Of a stretch of 64,000 bases of DNA, positions 1 to 14,244 are shown in pieces. The DNA is from Chrysomallon squamiferum (Eukaryota > Mollusca > Gastropoda > Neomphalida > Peltospiridae): NCBI GenBank assembly GCA_012295275.1, contig CM022667.1, positions 16,435,988 to 16,499,987 on the forward strand, written 5' to 3'. The translations under genes and the position numbers were made by a program. Below the pieces are notes generated by a model. It was not told the DNA's origin. It made no database searches and worked only from the letters and a program-made list of their open reading frames with translations. Numbering within the stretch: position 1 is the first letter of the stretch; the number at the start of each line of letters is the position of its first letter.

Positions 1-2112
1 TGTTCTTTTTTTTTTTTAATTCTTTTTTTTTTAAATTGTTTTTATTGTTTTTATTTTATTCTTTGTTACTGCAAATGAACTTTATAGCAGCTATTTCAGC
101 GCATTCATAATGACTGTTTCCTGCAAATTCCAGTTACATCATAACTGTCAGTTATGCTGACACAACTAATTTGAAGTGCTTGTAAATATATCCATAGGTG
201 AAGTACTTGTAAATATAATAATGTGATTAATCACAATCCAAGAAGCATTTATCACTGACCAAAACCTCAACCTAAAACAAACCGACACAAAAAAAAAAAA
301 TAATAATAATAATAATAATAATAAAACAAATTAAATCCAGAAAAGTGACGCTGTTAATAACTGTTAATAATTATCAGAAAGCGTTGTTAAACCAATATTC
401 ATCCGTCCATTCATCCTTCCATTTCATCCTTTCAATCACTCTTTCTTTCTTTCATCCTTCCATCCTTACTTTTTCCTTCCTTTCTTTTTCCCTCTCTTTA
501 TTATCCTCTTTCATTCTTTTATTTCCTCCCTTCGTTCATTATTTTCTTCCTTCAGTCAGTCTGGTGTAATGGAAAATATTTTTACAGATGACCGTACAAC
601 ATTTTACATGCTGTCGTATCTGCTAACTGTCAGAAAAGTATCTCTTTGTCTGACTGATTACAGAGATTTCAGAACAGAGCATAAAGCTATCACCGAATTT
701 CTAATTTACATTTCTCTTCTTGGTATGTATTTTCAGTTAGCATCAGTTTCCCTGCAGCTTCTTTCAAAGTACGTAAAAGATATATTATCAGCCAAGCAGA
801 ATGGAACAGGAACATTACTATAATATTGTCAGTTTTGATTTAATGGAATATTTGATAACGCTGTACGTTGAAATGTGGTGTAGGTTAATTCTTTTAACTT
901 TGGTCCGTTTTTTATAAACAGTTTTTATTTTGCGTATGTGACGATATATATGTTTGTATGTGAATGTATTTGTGTGTGTATGCGTGTGCATGTGCGTGCG
1001 TGTGTGTCTGTTTGTCTATCTATCTCTCCATCCATTTCTCTAAGTCCTTTCTCTGTTTCTCTCACTTTTTGCCTCTTCTGTACTATATGTACATGTATAC
1101 TGAACATTGATATTTAAGATCTATGTGTGTGTTCTTCAGTTCTTTAATTTTTAATAGCAACAGTATTATCATAATTCAGGAAATAAATCGCTATATTTCA
1201 TGTATATACGCACTTACTTGAATTATCTACATTTAAAATCTACATATGTTGTTACCATAACACTTCGCAACCTATAGCAATAATCGCAGAATGCTTTAAA
1301 AGTTAAAACTTAATCTAATTCCAACTCTGCTGTTATCTCGTATCTATTAACTACAGGTCTTGAGTCAGCTGAGTTCAAAAAATAGAATGGGTAACCCACT
1401 AAGAATAGTGTATTTTAGCTCTGAGCTATTTTAAAACCTCAGCTAGTTGCCAGCTGTACGTGTTTATCCAGTCATGTAGTTTCCAGATCCTAGATTACTT
1501 AAGATATAATTTAAACTGATCTTTTTCCTACAGATTGCAGGGCAACCATAAATTACACAACTCTCTTTATAATAACAGACTTAACGCCTGTGCAAGAATG
1601 ATGAACTACTCGTGTAAAGAATAAGGTACTTGAGTTCAGCGTACGTGTAACTTCACTGTTATTATCGTTCATTATAAGTTGTTTTTCTCTGGACTGTTGT
1701 ACCACTGGTAATAAATTAGTACTGATCATGTAATAATTATATCTTTAAATTGTCTTTAAAATCTGTTCTACAAATGTCTTTAATGTTGTTAACTGCCTAT
1801 GTTATTGGGAAAATTTACGACTCCTGTTGATAGTAGTGATTAATAATTTTAATAGTAGTAGTTGTAGGAGCTGTAGTAGTAATAGCAGCAGTAGTGGTTG
1901 AAGCAGAATGATAATGGTAATATTTCCACTAATTATAATAATAATATAATACTATAACTGTTTCTACTACTACTACTTCTACCAATTATTAATATTATTT
2001 GTAGTACAATTACTGTTCCTATTGTTACTACAATTACTATCACTACTACTAGCACTGCTAGTAATACTGCAGGTAGCGCTAATACGTACAGCTAAAACAT
2101 GGTTATTTTTCT

Positions 2113-2194
<82 letters not shown>

Positions 2195-2796
2195 TAAATA
2201 TAATGCCGTCATAAGTATATTAATTATATATTTAGTTGAACGGTTTACATTCTCTGTATATTTATTTATTTAAGTGAGCAATCACAGCATAACTACTAAA
2301 ATAAGTAATTCACTCTGGCTACATCTGAAAATTGAGCTATGAACTGTTTCTTCAACATCCATATGGTTTCTATTTTACATCAGCGTTTTGGCAACATTAA
2401 AAGAAAGCCATTAGCGATACTGCACTCTCGGTTAGCCGTACAAATAGTTGTTTTAATGAAAGATTATCAAGGAACGTAAATTGAAAAAAAAATCAGAAAC
2501 GACAGGAGGTGTAATTCATCAAAATGCACGGGATGACCAACAGCTATAAAGACAGTTAAGTACTGTTAACTTCTATATTGTATTGCCGGTTTTCTTCCAG
2601 TAGTTTTCATTAGTAAAGGTTATCAGAATGTAAATAAACACATGCAATATGCCCATAACTAAAACTTATATACATACATGCAGACACACTCGTATCACAA
2701 ACATATACATACATAGATACAACACATTATATATATACAATACATATATTCATAAATACATAAATACATACATACGCACATATAAATACATACATA
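1..2796 (+). repeat. Copy 1 of a 2.8 kb near-identical duplication
   Basis: Base 1 corresponds to about 22556 and the match runs collinearly to about 25370, with only scattered substitutions, 1-3 base indels and microsatellite length changes. The copy is cut on the left by the window edge and on the right by the N gap. It has no credible gene: the short open frames here are broken by single-base differences in copy 2. It contains a polypyrimidine stretch (about 400-550), a GT-rich stretch (about 950-1015) and a (GA)n tract (2118-2191). Copy 2 lies inside intron 1 of the EF-hand gene, so this may be an allelic or misplaced contig end rather than a real duplication. Confidence 0.92.
2118..2191 (+). 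repeat. (GA)n microsatellite
   Basis: Pure GA dinucleotide tract inside copy 1. The counterpart in copy 2 (24678-24770) is about 20 bases longer, the kind of difference expected between alleles. Confidence 0.95.
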
Positions 2797-2996
2797 NNNN
2801 NNNNNNNNNNNNNNNNNNNNNNNNNNNNNNNNNNNNNNNNNNNNNNNNNNNNNNNNNNNNNNNNNNNNNNNNNNNNNNNNNNNNNNNNNNNNNNNNNNNN
2901 NNNNNNNNNNNNNNNNNNNNNNNNNNNNNNNNNNNNNNNNNNNNNNNNNNNNNNNNNNNNNNNNNNNNNNNNNNNNNNNNNNNNNNNNNNNNNNNN
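2797..2996. other. Assembly gap of exactly 200 N
   Basis: A run of 200 N follows a CATA/TATA-rich stretch. Sequence right of the gap does not match what follows copy 2 of the duplication, so the duplicated block ends at or inside the gap. Confidence 0.99.
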
Positions 2997-5900
2997 GATG
3001 ATTAAAAACAACGGTATCGATACAACTTTTACTGGTGGTCATTTTGATAAACAGCCACATGCATACATATCTCCAAGAAAATTGACATACATAACCTATC
3101 TACCTACTTACTCACACACATTCACACAAATCACATTTATAACTAAAGAAAATAAAACATTAATAACCATACCAAAGATAAATAGATAATAATTAATAGA
3201 AAATAATGTTTAATTGTGTTTTTTAGAAGTTGAATTTTTTATATAACCTTTAACAAACACGGTATTGTCTAATACATTTCCGTCTCAGCAGGATCCTACA
3301 AATGCAATATTATTTAAATAAAATTAATGGTGAAGCTGATATTAAAAGACTCTTGCTCTTGAATCAATAAACAAAATTCTCGTGCAGCGGTGGTTAGATT
3401 TCTTTCTTATTTCAAAATCCTCTTTTCCACTTTTATTTCTTCTCTCTGAGAAAATATGAATAAAATTAAAAAAACACCTTAGCTGTAAATAATCACATAC
3501 TGAAATGCATGGACGTTCGTTAAATAAATATCCATCCATTGCACTCTAGATATCTTCCATAGTAATCTTCTTACAAAATATTTTTCTCACTTTGACATGT
3601 ATATCATTGTCCTCCCAGCAATTTGTGTTTGATTTAGATACAATCATCCAATACCAGTCTGTTTGATGGGCATGCGCTGATGTATTAACTGATATTCTTT
3701 AATGAGTGGTTTTGTAATTTTTTATGACACAGAAAGAGATATGTAATAAACCACAGTATTCTAGTTACTGAAATATTAGGGCAGTGAAACTGAACAAGGT
3801 AGAACTATAAACCAGAAGGTAATAAATAAAATAAAATAAAATAAAACAAAGTAAAATAAAATAAAAAAAACAAAATCAAATTAATTGTGCAGTATTTTGA
3901 ATTGATATTAAAAAACATTCTGCCTAAAACTGATGAGATATAATAATAATAATGTAAATCTATGAGTTAAAATATTCTGTAGAACGTAGTTATAAAAAAT
4001 ACAACATGTAATAATAATAATACAATATAATAATAATAACAACAAATATAGAAAGATAGAGAAGATATAGATAGATAGATAGATATATATTATACAGCCC
4101 CAGGTCTTAATTCCTTCATAATGTGGTTATTAATATTTGCACCATTAAAACGCCCACCCCTACAATGCAACTCTTTCAGTGTTCTAATAATTGAAAGCCT
4201 TGGAAAAACCAAGGTACTAACTGTCTATTAACTTAGAATGCTAATGTGTATCTCTTTGTCTTGTCATCATCGTTGTTTTGTTAGTGTTCAGTTATGTGTA
4301 TAGTGCACCAACAGTAATACTTTTGTTACCGAGTGTTAGCAAATGTTTCTTAAAATAAGCAATTAAGTGCATTAATAACGTTGGCAAACGAATTTGAGTG
4401 TGAAATCCCAGGACAATAACAGAATAAAATAAAACAGTTTTTCGTGCCTACTTTAACCTGCAGTAGTTAACATGAATTGGTCATTTCTATACTCAAGCTC
4501 ATTTCGATCCTCGCTATCTGAACGACAATCAGCAACATATTTTAAAATTCAGCTAGATATACAGGTTTTAGTAATTTTCTAGTATTCCAGTGCATACTCC
4601 AATTGTCTTCCTTCTTCCCAGGTTCTTTCTCTTCCCTCAGTTTTTACGTCTCATCTGATCTTCATCGTATTTTTGATTTTCTTTGTTCCTTTCATTCTAT
4701 TCTCTGCCTGCTGCCCTTGAATCTTCTGTTTTCTTAGTTTTATTTGTCATTTTAGTTACTTTTTCTTAATTCATATTACTTTTCCCTTCCTCATATCACT
4801 GGTACTTTCTTCATGCTTTCAAAATGAAAAGCACTAATTTTTACTGATTTACTAAGAGAAATAATAAAGACGATTAAAACGACGCATTAATTCTTGTACA
4901 GTTGATGAGCAACAGTTAATGGAATATTAACATCCATTAACTCTCATTTCATCTGAATGCTGCAATTTCTTAAGATCCGTTTATGCTTTGATCTATACCC
5001 TTTATGGAAATTATAAATACAGTACTGGCTTAACTATCATCATTATCATCAAAAACTCTAATTCATATGAAGTTCTGTGGTTTTAATTTTGGCAATGTCG
5101 TTAAGCTTCTTCTGATGTTCATGGAGTATGCTGTATGCTATCTTGAACTTTCAATATAATTATTTTTCTGACTTTATAGGACTAAACAATCTCAAAAGCA
5201 AAATAAATTGTTACTTTTATTCTCCTGAAAAGCAAATAGCATTTGCTTCGATATATTCATTAGCAAATTTCAAAGCTCTTACCACTAATTAAACATCGAT
5301 CCCAAGTATTTACAAGATCTGAGGTACAAACTTTCTACATACACGACACAAAGAAGATACTCAAGTTTAATATTTATAGTAAAATTGTGATACTGACCTT
5401 CCATCATAGTGCAACGTATTTTTAAACAAGAATTAGTTAGATATAAATTTCATTAAAATCTGTTTTGATGTATTTTTATTTCTCTTTGTAATTTTCTGAA
5501 ACTTTTGAACATCAGCAATAAACATATTTTATCAATGGTAAAAAAACAATATCTGTATTTTCTCTCAGGCTGTAATAAGCATTATTGCCACACCGATAAT
5601 AAACGTATCATCATGGTAAAAATTATGTTTTATGTACATTAAATCAAGTATTATTACGTTATGCCACAGACTGTGACAAGATAAGTATTTATCTATAATA
5701 ATGCATGTACCCAGCGTCTCTAATCACCGGTCCTCGGGCGATGGTATCGATATTTATGACGTGATAGGTTGTTTCTTTAGGCAGTGATGTTCGTGCAAGA
5801 TAAAATATTAAAACAGCGTGTGAAAATAGATGCAGTATTTTCACCTATCGCACGAGTTCCATTTCTTTATAATAATGCATCTCGTAATTAATGTTTCTGG

Positions 5901-8900
5901 CTTCAACTTTACTTTGTTTTATTCTGGTTTCTTCGGACACTCGGCTACATCGATTCGGCTCAATTTGTCGTAACTTGATCTATCGTATGTTAAAACTGAA
6001 ATTAACATATTCGTTAATGAAAACAACATTCTTAATTTCATCAGTATTTAATCTTACCGTACATTCAAGCTCTTATTATTTGGCTCTGCTCTCTGTCTAG
6101 GCGTCTCACAACTTCGTTAAATTTCGTTTCTACTCTGGGACTTTCTCGTTCAGATTCGGTTTCGCAAAAGTTCTATTTCCATAAACTATACAGTAGTGTG
6201 TGGTAAAATTCAATAGCGTTTGGTATTTTACGATTTGATAATTGTAGGATGTATTATAAAGCAGCAAAGCTATTTCGGAACTAAAACATTTATTTTCAAT
6301 AATACGGTGTTCGTCAGACGACACTAAAAACGTGATTCAATTTTCAGTTCTTATGGTTTTCATTTCAAAAAATAATTGATAAATTAAGCACTGTCTTACT
6401 TGAACAATATCGAACATAATAAAGACTTTTTTTTTTTACCCGATACATAATAAGCTGTGTCTTCATCTAATAATAATGATGATGATGATGGTATAGTGGT
6501 CTTGTTAATAATAATGATGGTGACTGTAATATAATACAAAATAAAACAACAACAAGAACAACAACAATAATAATGATGATGATGATGATGATGATGATGA
6601 TGTGATGATAATAATAATAATAATAATAACGATAATAATAAATAACAATAGAAATAATAACAATAACGATATTAATAACAACAACAGCAATAGTAATAAT
6701 AATAATTAATTATTATTATTATTGGTTATTGTTATTTGTTATTATTATTAATAATATTACTATCATCATGACTATCATCGTCATCTGTATGTTCTATTTT
6801 TTTCAAAACAATCTAAAAATCTATTGTGATTAGATAAAAAATTCGAATCGAGATGATTTAAACAAAACTCTGACCATTATTAATAATTTCCATTAAATTA
6901 CGGTACCGTTATAGATTAGATCCACCCTTTATGATTTCATCTCTATTTCTATAATCAATGATTTCCTTTTAATGAAGCAAACAGGCAGAGCAATAAAAAC
7001 AAACACTGGCAGAGAAGATTTATATTCTACTCTCCATTAAAGTTCGTACAGGTTCATGTAAACAGTTTTGATAAATATCAATATGTTAAGAGAGTGTAGC
7101 CTTGTGGTAATAAATTAATAAAAGAATATTTTCAAAATTAAAAGAAAATTGTCAAAACAGAAAATAAAGATAAGAATTAGAAATAATCTCATGCTAAAAA
7201 GAAACAGAAGAAAAAGTAAAGAAGATAATAAGAAAAAGAAAACTCGAAAAATCGAAAGAAAAGAATTACAACTAAAGAAGATGAAATGAAGGAAAAGAAG
7301 TGAAACACGAGAAAACTATGGATGATTAGATATGTGGTAGATAACTTATCAGTTTTCATTAAGTTTTCATCGTTCCACTTAATGCTCAAATTTGGCTGTA
7401 ACTGAAGTGTTATAAACAAGACCAGTGTGTTTCTCGTACCTAAAACTAGCTCATTATTCTCATATTAACCGTTAATGTGAATACAGATACATCATTAAAC
7501 AACTACATTTTAGTTTGATTCATCTTTTCCTACTAATTAATTGTTTATTATTTCGCTGCGTACATTTCATTATTTCCGTCTGTTCATTCATTTGTTCAGA
7601 CAAACATACACAAACACACACAAATATTTAAAAAAAAATGAAGAAAAATAGGTCAAAGAAATGTAAGTAATATAACATTTCCCTGAAACTCATCAAATGA
7701 GGCAAACCATAATGATGTATCTGCAAATTGATTTTGTAATTAAAGCAAAATAATTAATAATTTCTTATCCTCTGTTACTTATCCGTGGTAAAATATTGTC
7801 GATAATTTGTTATGACAGAGAGTAGTAGTTGTGTGTTTATGAATAAATACACATACTCCACAAACGCAATGTATATTTTAGTTTAGTACATCTTTGTTAT
7901 TTTGGTGCTATCTTTCTTTGCATATATGTCTGGTCTGACAAGCATTTGTTACGGTGATCTCTTCGGTCAGTGTCTATTACAGCCAAAAAAACATCATTGT
8001 GTGCAAGATCTAATGCAGTTCTAAAACAAATGTTCAATAATATTAAAATTCCTATAGTTGTATTTCTTTCTATAATTTCAGAAATAATTAAAATACAGTT
8101 CCTGTTCAGAAATCTGCAAGAACGATTCTCTAGGTGCATTTAGACCTAAATAGCTGTCATTACAAGACTGACCTGAAAAGAATCTGGTCATTGTATAAAA
8201 TGATAAGAGTGAACGTAAATGATCAAATATGACCAGAAGCATTAAATTACCTTGCAATGTTAAATGCTGATGATTATTTGATGAAGAAAGAGTATATATT
8301 TGACTCTATCAAAGAAATGAACGATCTATCAATGGTAGCTAATAAAATGGATCTAGTAGCATACCATTTAATGAGAGACCTGCAACTCTGTATAGGTTCA
8401 TTTGGTTGGTGCATTTTTCATTACATGTTTATCAGTCATCATTATTTATCCATATTTGTTATTACCATTAGGAAATATTTTAAAGCTTTGTAGTGTTTTA
8501 TTCAGTATTGTCACAGACCATAAAACAAAATAGAGGTTTGTTTCTTTTGTCACAAAATTGTTTAAATCACATCCAAATTGTTGTGATAATCTAAAAACAT
8601 TTGGTTTCTTAAAAATCTGTTGCAATGAAATTATTCTTATGCCCTTGAATCTGGTTGATAATTAAAGTGGAAATAATCTGCCATTTTATGGTTTTTATGT
8701 TTAAGCATTGAAATCATTACATATCTTCACAAATAATACTATTTATGCCACTGTTTGACCAATTTACTACTAACAACTAACAAGAAGAAAAGAAGAAAGA
8801 AGAAGAAGAAGAAGGAGAAGAAGAAGAAGAGAAAAAGAAAGAAACAAACAAAATAAAGAAAAATAAAAATATTCCATTATACTTAAAGTTCATTGGTTGA

Positions 8901-9173
8901 AGATTTTGTTCAAGACTTCACTTTGACGAAAAGGATATGTTTATAAAATAATAGGACAGTCATCAATCATCGCGATATTAAGAAAAAAGTAATCAGAGAA
9001 AGAAGAAAAAATAAACAACTGAATATCATTTGAATCCATTCTATATCACAAAGAAATTAAAAAAAAAAAATATATGTCAAGAAAAAATAATAATTTGGAT
9101 CAAAAATAGCCATAATAAACATAAATGAATGACAAAAGTTACGATGCTGAAGTCAACCCACTTTTAATAAAAA
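2997..9173. other. AT-rich stretch with no recognisable gene
   Basis: About 6.2 kb with only short open frames of low-complexity composition. It holds pentanucleotide AAAAT-type repeats (about 3825-3870), GATA repeats (about 4064-4085), ATG/AAT repeats (about 6475-6720) and a GAA-type purine run (about 8780-8860). Short frames at 7897-8139 (-) and 8257-8493 (+) have mixed composition but no motif I recognise. I see no splice-flanked conserved exon here. Confidence 0.6.
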
Positions 9174-9178
9174 CAGAG

Positions 9179-9228
<50 letters not shown>

Positions 9229-9240
9229 AAAGAGAGAGAG
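9174..9240 (+). repeat. (GA)n microsatellite
   Basis: GA-rich tract with a few GAAA interruptions near its right end. Confidence 0.93.
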
Positions 9241-11203
9241 ACCCAAATAAACTAAATCAGATGTTCTCCAACTCCTGAAATCACGTAGTAGTAGTAGTAG
9301 TAATAATAACAATAATAATAAATGACAACGATAATGACAATGGGATTAACAAAATTTGGTTATTAAAGAACCACGTACTAAAACCCAGGAATTCTATCAC
9401 GAAAACAATAATAATAATAATAATTAAAACACTGACCATTATGGAACTTTTCTCTTGTTTGACCCTGTTAGATGACACAAAGGTGAAAAGAGATACCTAG
9501 TTTGATGAAAATGAGACGATCCGTCCAATCTAGGTATTACAGTCCATTTAGCATTTCCAGAAGAAACAAGTTATCCACTTTGTTTCAGAGACGAGTGGGT
9601 TAAGAAACTTAAACTAACCTTGCATCAGATAGCTGCTGGAGATATTTAGTAATTTCCAGCTATAAATATTGGTCCTTAATTGATGACCTTGCAGCTAATA
9701 CATTATCGTTCCTGATATTCTGGTACCTTTCAATGAGGGCATTTTGACATAACAAAATAAGTAAATAGGCTCTAGGACACACACACACAGGTGGTATGTG
9801 TGTGTGTCTGTGAGCATGTGGTAAGAGGTCTAGAACTTCATGCATAATGTACATAACATAAAATATATGTGGTGTATATATATATATATATATATACACA
9901 CACATATACACATATACATACATACATACATGCACTTGCTCACCATATAATTATATATACATAAATTCCACTCAAAAACATATAATTCCATACCTTTCAA
10001 AATAATCTGAAACAGGCCTTGTAATTTTATTTTCCTATTTTACGATTGAAACTCTTTGTGTATTATTTTGATTCCTTTCATTACTTAGCAAACAAACTGG
10101 CCACATCCATTGCCATACATCAGCAAAATGATATCATATTATTGTAAAACTAATTCCATCTATTAACCTCCTAATAGATACTGAAGAAACAATTAAAATC
10201 TGTTTTAATATAACCCAATCCAACTAAAACGCAACGTTTATACCCATAGTAGGGCAAAGATATTAAGAAAATATTCCAGGTTTCATTTCAATTAGAAGTG
10301 TTTATGGTTGATGACATTAATTTGATGCAGTTTAAAATGAACTATTGACAGATGTGGGATTCATAATTAGGTTCAACTCATCTAACTTCATAAAATATAT
10401 TGAAGCTCAAATATTGCAGTTAATAGGTAAATATAAGGTTAGTGATGAATACTAGTAATGCAAGTAAATAGTGAAGGTCGTAGGTTTACAGATACATCCA
10501 AACAAATATACGCCGACACACACACACCAACACACTTGAACATGATGTACATGAACACCAACAATAAGAATATTCCACTATAAACACATTTGTACGTACA
10601 TACATAAAAACAAACACAAAGACATTGACAATATACAAAAAATACACATATCCAGAAAAAATTACAGAAATACAAAACACATACACCCATATACATACAC
10701 ACACATACTCACATATACGATGTTATATATTCTGATCCTGCTTTGTGGTATATTATCTTCTCAAACTCTGACAGATCGAGTTTCTACGTGATAACATCAT
10801 TACCATTCATATTCCAAAAACATTGTTACCACTAACAGCTTTACACCCGCTTTATCACTGTATATCTGTAACAGCTCATACTTTTCTTTATTCGCTTTTG
10901 TTGTTTTCGCATTTATTGAAAATTAAGAACCTAAAAACGTGACGAAGTTGTATATTAAGTAATTTTGCATAAGTGACGATATGACCCAACGCAGAAGAAT
11001 GATGGAACTAATGATTATTAACAGTAGAGCCACTGTGTACACACATAATCGTTGAACTAACTGTGTATGATTTTTATGTTTGATTTAAAAAATATATATA
11101 TATAAATAATAATAATAATGAAATTAAAGGAAGCAGCACGTCACTTATTTAGATGGTAGTCTATAAAACCAACAGGAACTCTTATGGATTTTGTCCAGAA
11201 TTC

Positions 11204-11304
11204 TTCTTCATTCTTCTTCTTCTCTTCCTCTTCTTCTTCTTCTTCTTCTTCTTCTTCTTCTTCTTCTTCTTTTTCTTATTATTATTATTATTAATATTAT
11301 TATT
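11204..11304 (+). repeat. (CTT)n followed by (ATT)n microsatellite
   Basis: Uninterrupted CTT repeats run into ATT repeats, a compound trinucleotide microsatellite. Confidence 0.93.
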
Positions 11305-12438
11305 AATGGTAATGGTAATTAGGTAAAACCATCATTTACAAATCATTTTAATTCTGATGTTCGTTTGCAATGTCCACTCATTTATGATCTATGAACCAGT
11401 CTTGAACGGGAAAACATACAAAAATACAAAAAACAACAAAAACACTCTGACATTATTGTTGTGTCATTTAAATCAGTCTATGCGACATACGTGTTTTTAT
11501 TACAAAAATATACTACATTTCTGCTACATTTTTTGAGAAAATCCTGAACATAAAATATAACTGTCAATTGTTGTTTTGAACATAGAAATATTGTTATTTA
11601 TATTCGCCAATAAAATCAGTAATGTTATCTTTCTTTTGCCTAAAATCAGGATATCTGCAAAGAATATTAACTTAGTTAAGAATGACTACAAACTCGAAGT
11701 AAACCTATATCATTTTATTGAACGCAAATGGAAAATATAACGGTAAAATAAGCCAATAATTTTCCCTTTGACAATAATCATGTGAATACCAGTGAGGTGC
11801 TGCTATGTCTTAGTACGTCGGTGCTTGCGTGAATTTGTGCATTTACATTTCCTTATTACGTCATGAATTGATATTATCGATGAGTTGAGGTACAGATATT
11901 GTCGTGAACGAAATCTGAAAGTGTAACACACACTCGCCGCGCGCGCGCGCTCACACCGATACACATACATTGGTGGTGTGGTTGTTATCATTTCAGTTTT
12001 TGTTCCATTGTCGTCTTCGTTGTTATTGTTATAAACACAGCTTCAGAAAAACGTTCTAAACTTTCTAACCCTATTTTTGACATTTATATTATTTTAACTT
12101 TTACTTACGTACATTTATTTTCACTCAACTGCGAATAATAAAAAAAATAATAATTAAAAAAGTATCCTTAGGCAATCTTTCGATGACAGAAACACCTAAC
12201 AGATAAAAATAACTGCATGATATATTTGACGTACGACCGTTTATTATGCTGACTCATTTTAAGTGAGAAGTTGATAGAGTACATTAGACGGACATTTGTA
12301 GGTCATTTGTATAAGAAAACAAAATGGCGTTTATATTTGAATTACTTCATGCGGTAATATTGACATACTCAGATTTATGAAAACGACCACGGCAGCGGTG
12401 ATGATGATAATGATAATTAAAAAAAAAAGAAAAAAAAA

Positions 12439-12439
12439 G

Positions 12440-12497
<58 letters not shown>
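12439..12497 (+). repeat. (AAT)n microsatellite
   Basis: AAAT units merge into a pure AAT array. Confidence 0.93.
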
Positions 12498-12498
<1 letters not shown>

Positions 12499-12699
12499 TG
12501 TAACAGCAACAACAACAGCAAAAACGGACATAACAAGAACAATAACAACAACAACAATAATCTGATTATGATATGAAATGATATAAATTGATACGATATT
12601 ATTTTTATATGCTATATAATTATGATACAGAACAATACAACTTAACGGAACACAGTATAGTTTATTATTAGAGAGTACACGATAATAAAGCTTACAGTA

Positions 12700-13145
12700 G
12701 CACAGCATGACACAGCAGAGTATAATACAGTGTGGTGTAGTGTGGTATAATATATAGCATAGGTTTTAGTTTTACGCCACTGGTATAATATAGTATAGTG
12801 TAGTACAGAATAATGTAGCATAGTATAGCACAGTATCATACAACGTAGCATATTGTAGTCTAGAAAAGTATAATATAGTATATTGTAGTATAAAATAGTA
12901 TGATATAGTATAGTTAGTATATCAGATAATAATAATGCATAGTATAGTACGGTGTAGCATAGTATAGTATAAAATGATATAGTATAGCATAGTGTAGTGT
13001 AGTAGAGTATATAGTAAATTTTAGTATGGTGTAGTATAGTATAGTGTAAAATAGTGCAGTATAGTGTAATATAGTAAAATGTGATGTTGCATAGTGTAGT
13101 ATAGTATAGATTAGATTAATATAGTATAGTATAGTATAAATCATA
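12700..13145 (+). repeat. Degenerate AGTAT-type pentanucleotide satellite
   Basis: About 450 bases built almost entirely from variants of AGTAT (TATAG, TGTAG, AATAG), with imperfect phase. It ends about 40 bases before the acceptor of the first visible carbonic anhydrase exon at 13185. Its open frames on the minus strand (Tyr/Leu/His repeats) are translation artefacts of the repeat. Confidence 0.85.
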
Positions 13146-13184
13146 TATGACTAGACTTTTTGCTTATATATGATTTAATTACAG

Positions 13185-13613
13185 GGCCATCCACATGGGT
13201 CAAATCTTACAAACATGCTTGTGGATCGGAACAATCGCCTATCGATATACAGAAAAACCGCATAACCTTTGACCCGACCCTCTCGAAAAATCCGCTTGTG
13301 ATCAAGTACCAGCCAGAAAAGGAGTTGGAGATCACAAATAATGGACACTCAGTTCAAATAAACATTAAACAACAATCAAGTAAGTCACAAGATTAGCAGA
13401 CTGACAGTCAGACAGACAGATAGATAGATAGATTATTAGACAGATAGATAGAAAGACACAGACAGACATATAGGTACAGACAGTTTAAGGATGGATGACG
13501 GGTGGAATGAATGAATGATGGACGGATGGAAGGAAGGAAATATGGACGGATGGAAGGAAGGAATAATGTACGGATGGATTCAAAGACATAAATAGACAAA
13601 GAAAGAGAAAGAG

Positions 13614-13695
<82 letters not shown>

Positions 13696-14178
13696 GTTTA
13701 TATATAAATATATATATGTGTGTGTGTGTGTGTGAGTGTGCGTGTACTCATTGTTTTCTGTTTGATATATCGTGATATATATATTTATCATACATTATAA
13801 AATCCTCAAAATTTATAATTTAAAAAAAATTAATTAATAATAAATAAATGAAATATGTACTCCAGTGAAGTGAAGTAACATACAATGTTTCGGCAAAAAA
13901 GAGATTATTCTAATTTGTGTTTCAGCCATCAAAGGAGGACCTCTTCAGCATGAGTACCGCCTAGCACAGTTCCACTATCACTGGGGCTCAGACAACACCA
14001 AGGGCTCGGAACATACAGTAGACGGAAAGACCTACCCAGCGGAGGTGCTTATTTATTTATTTAATAGTTTATTTATTAGTTTTTTTATTAATATTATAAT
14101 AAATTATGTATTTATTGCTAATGTTGTTATAGTTGTTGTTATTATTATTATTTTTATTATATTATTATTATTATTTAG

Positions 14179-14244
<66 letters not shown>

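Larger units (their letters stand above)
9241..12630. other. Intergenic or intronic stretch, no gene seen
   Basis: About 3.4 kb of AT-rich sequence with CA/CATA microsatellites (about 9775-9935 and 10495-10715) and trinucleotide tracts listed separately. The first exon of the carbonic anhydrase could lie here or further upstream, but I could not find an N-terminal exon with a matching phase-1 donor. Confidence 0.5.

Noticed and set aside
569-823. 84-codon frame in duplication copy 1 as a gene
   Set aside because: The near-identical copy 2 changes the start region to a stop (ATGTAA) and has single-base indels in the frame, so there is no constraint on coding.
12323-12352. ATGGCG start followed by a GTAATA donor as the first carbonic anhydrase exon
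   Set aside because: The donor phase (0) does not fit the phase-1 acceptor at 13185, and the encoded residues do not resemble an alpha-CA N-terminus.
12331-13144. Tyr/Leu/His-rich minus-strand frames
   Set aside because: They follow AAT and AGTAT repeats and have repeat-driven composition only.
12700-13145. CRISPR-like or telomeric array
   Set aside because: The five-base unit is too short and irregular, has no spacers and does not match a telomere repeat; this is a simple satellite in a eukaryotic genome.
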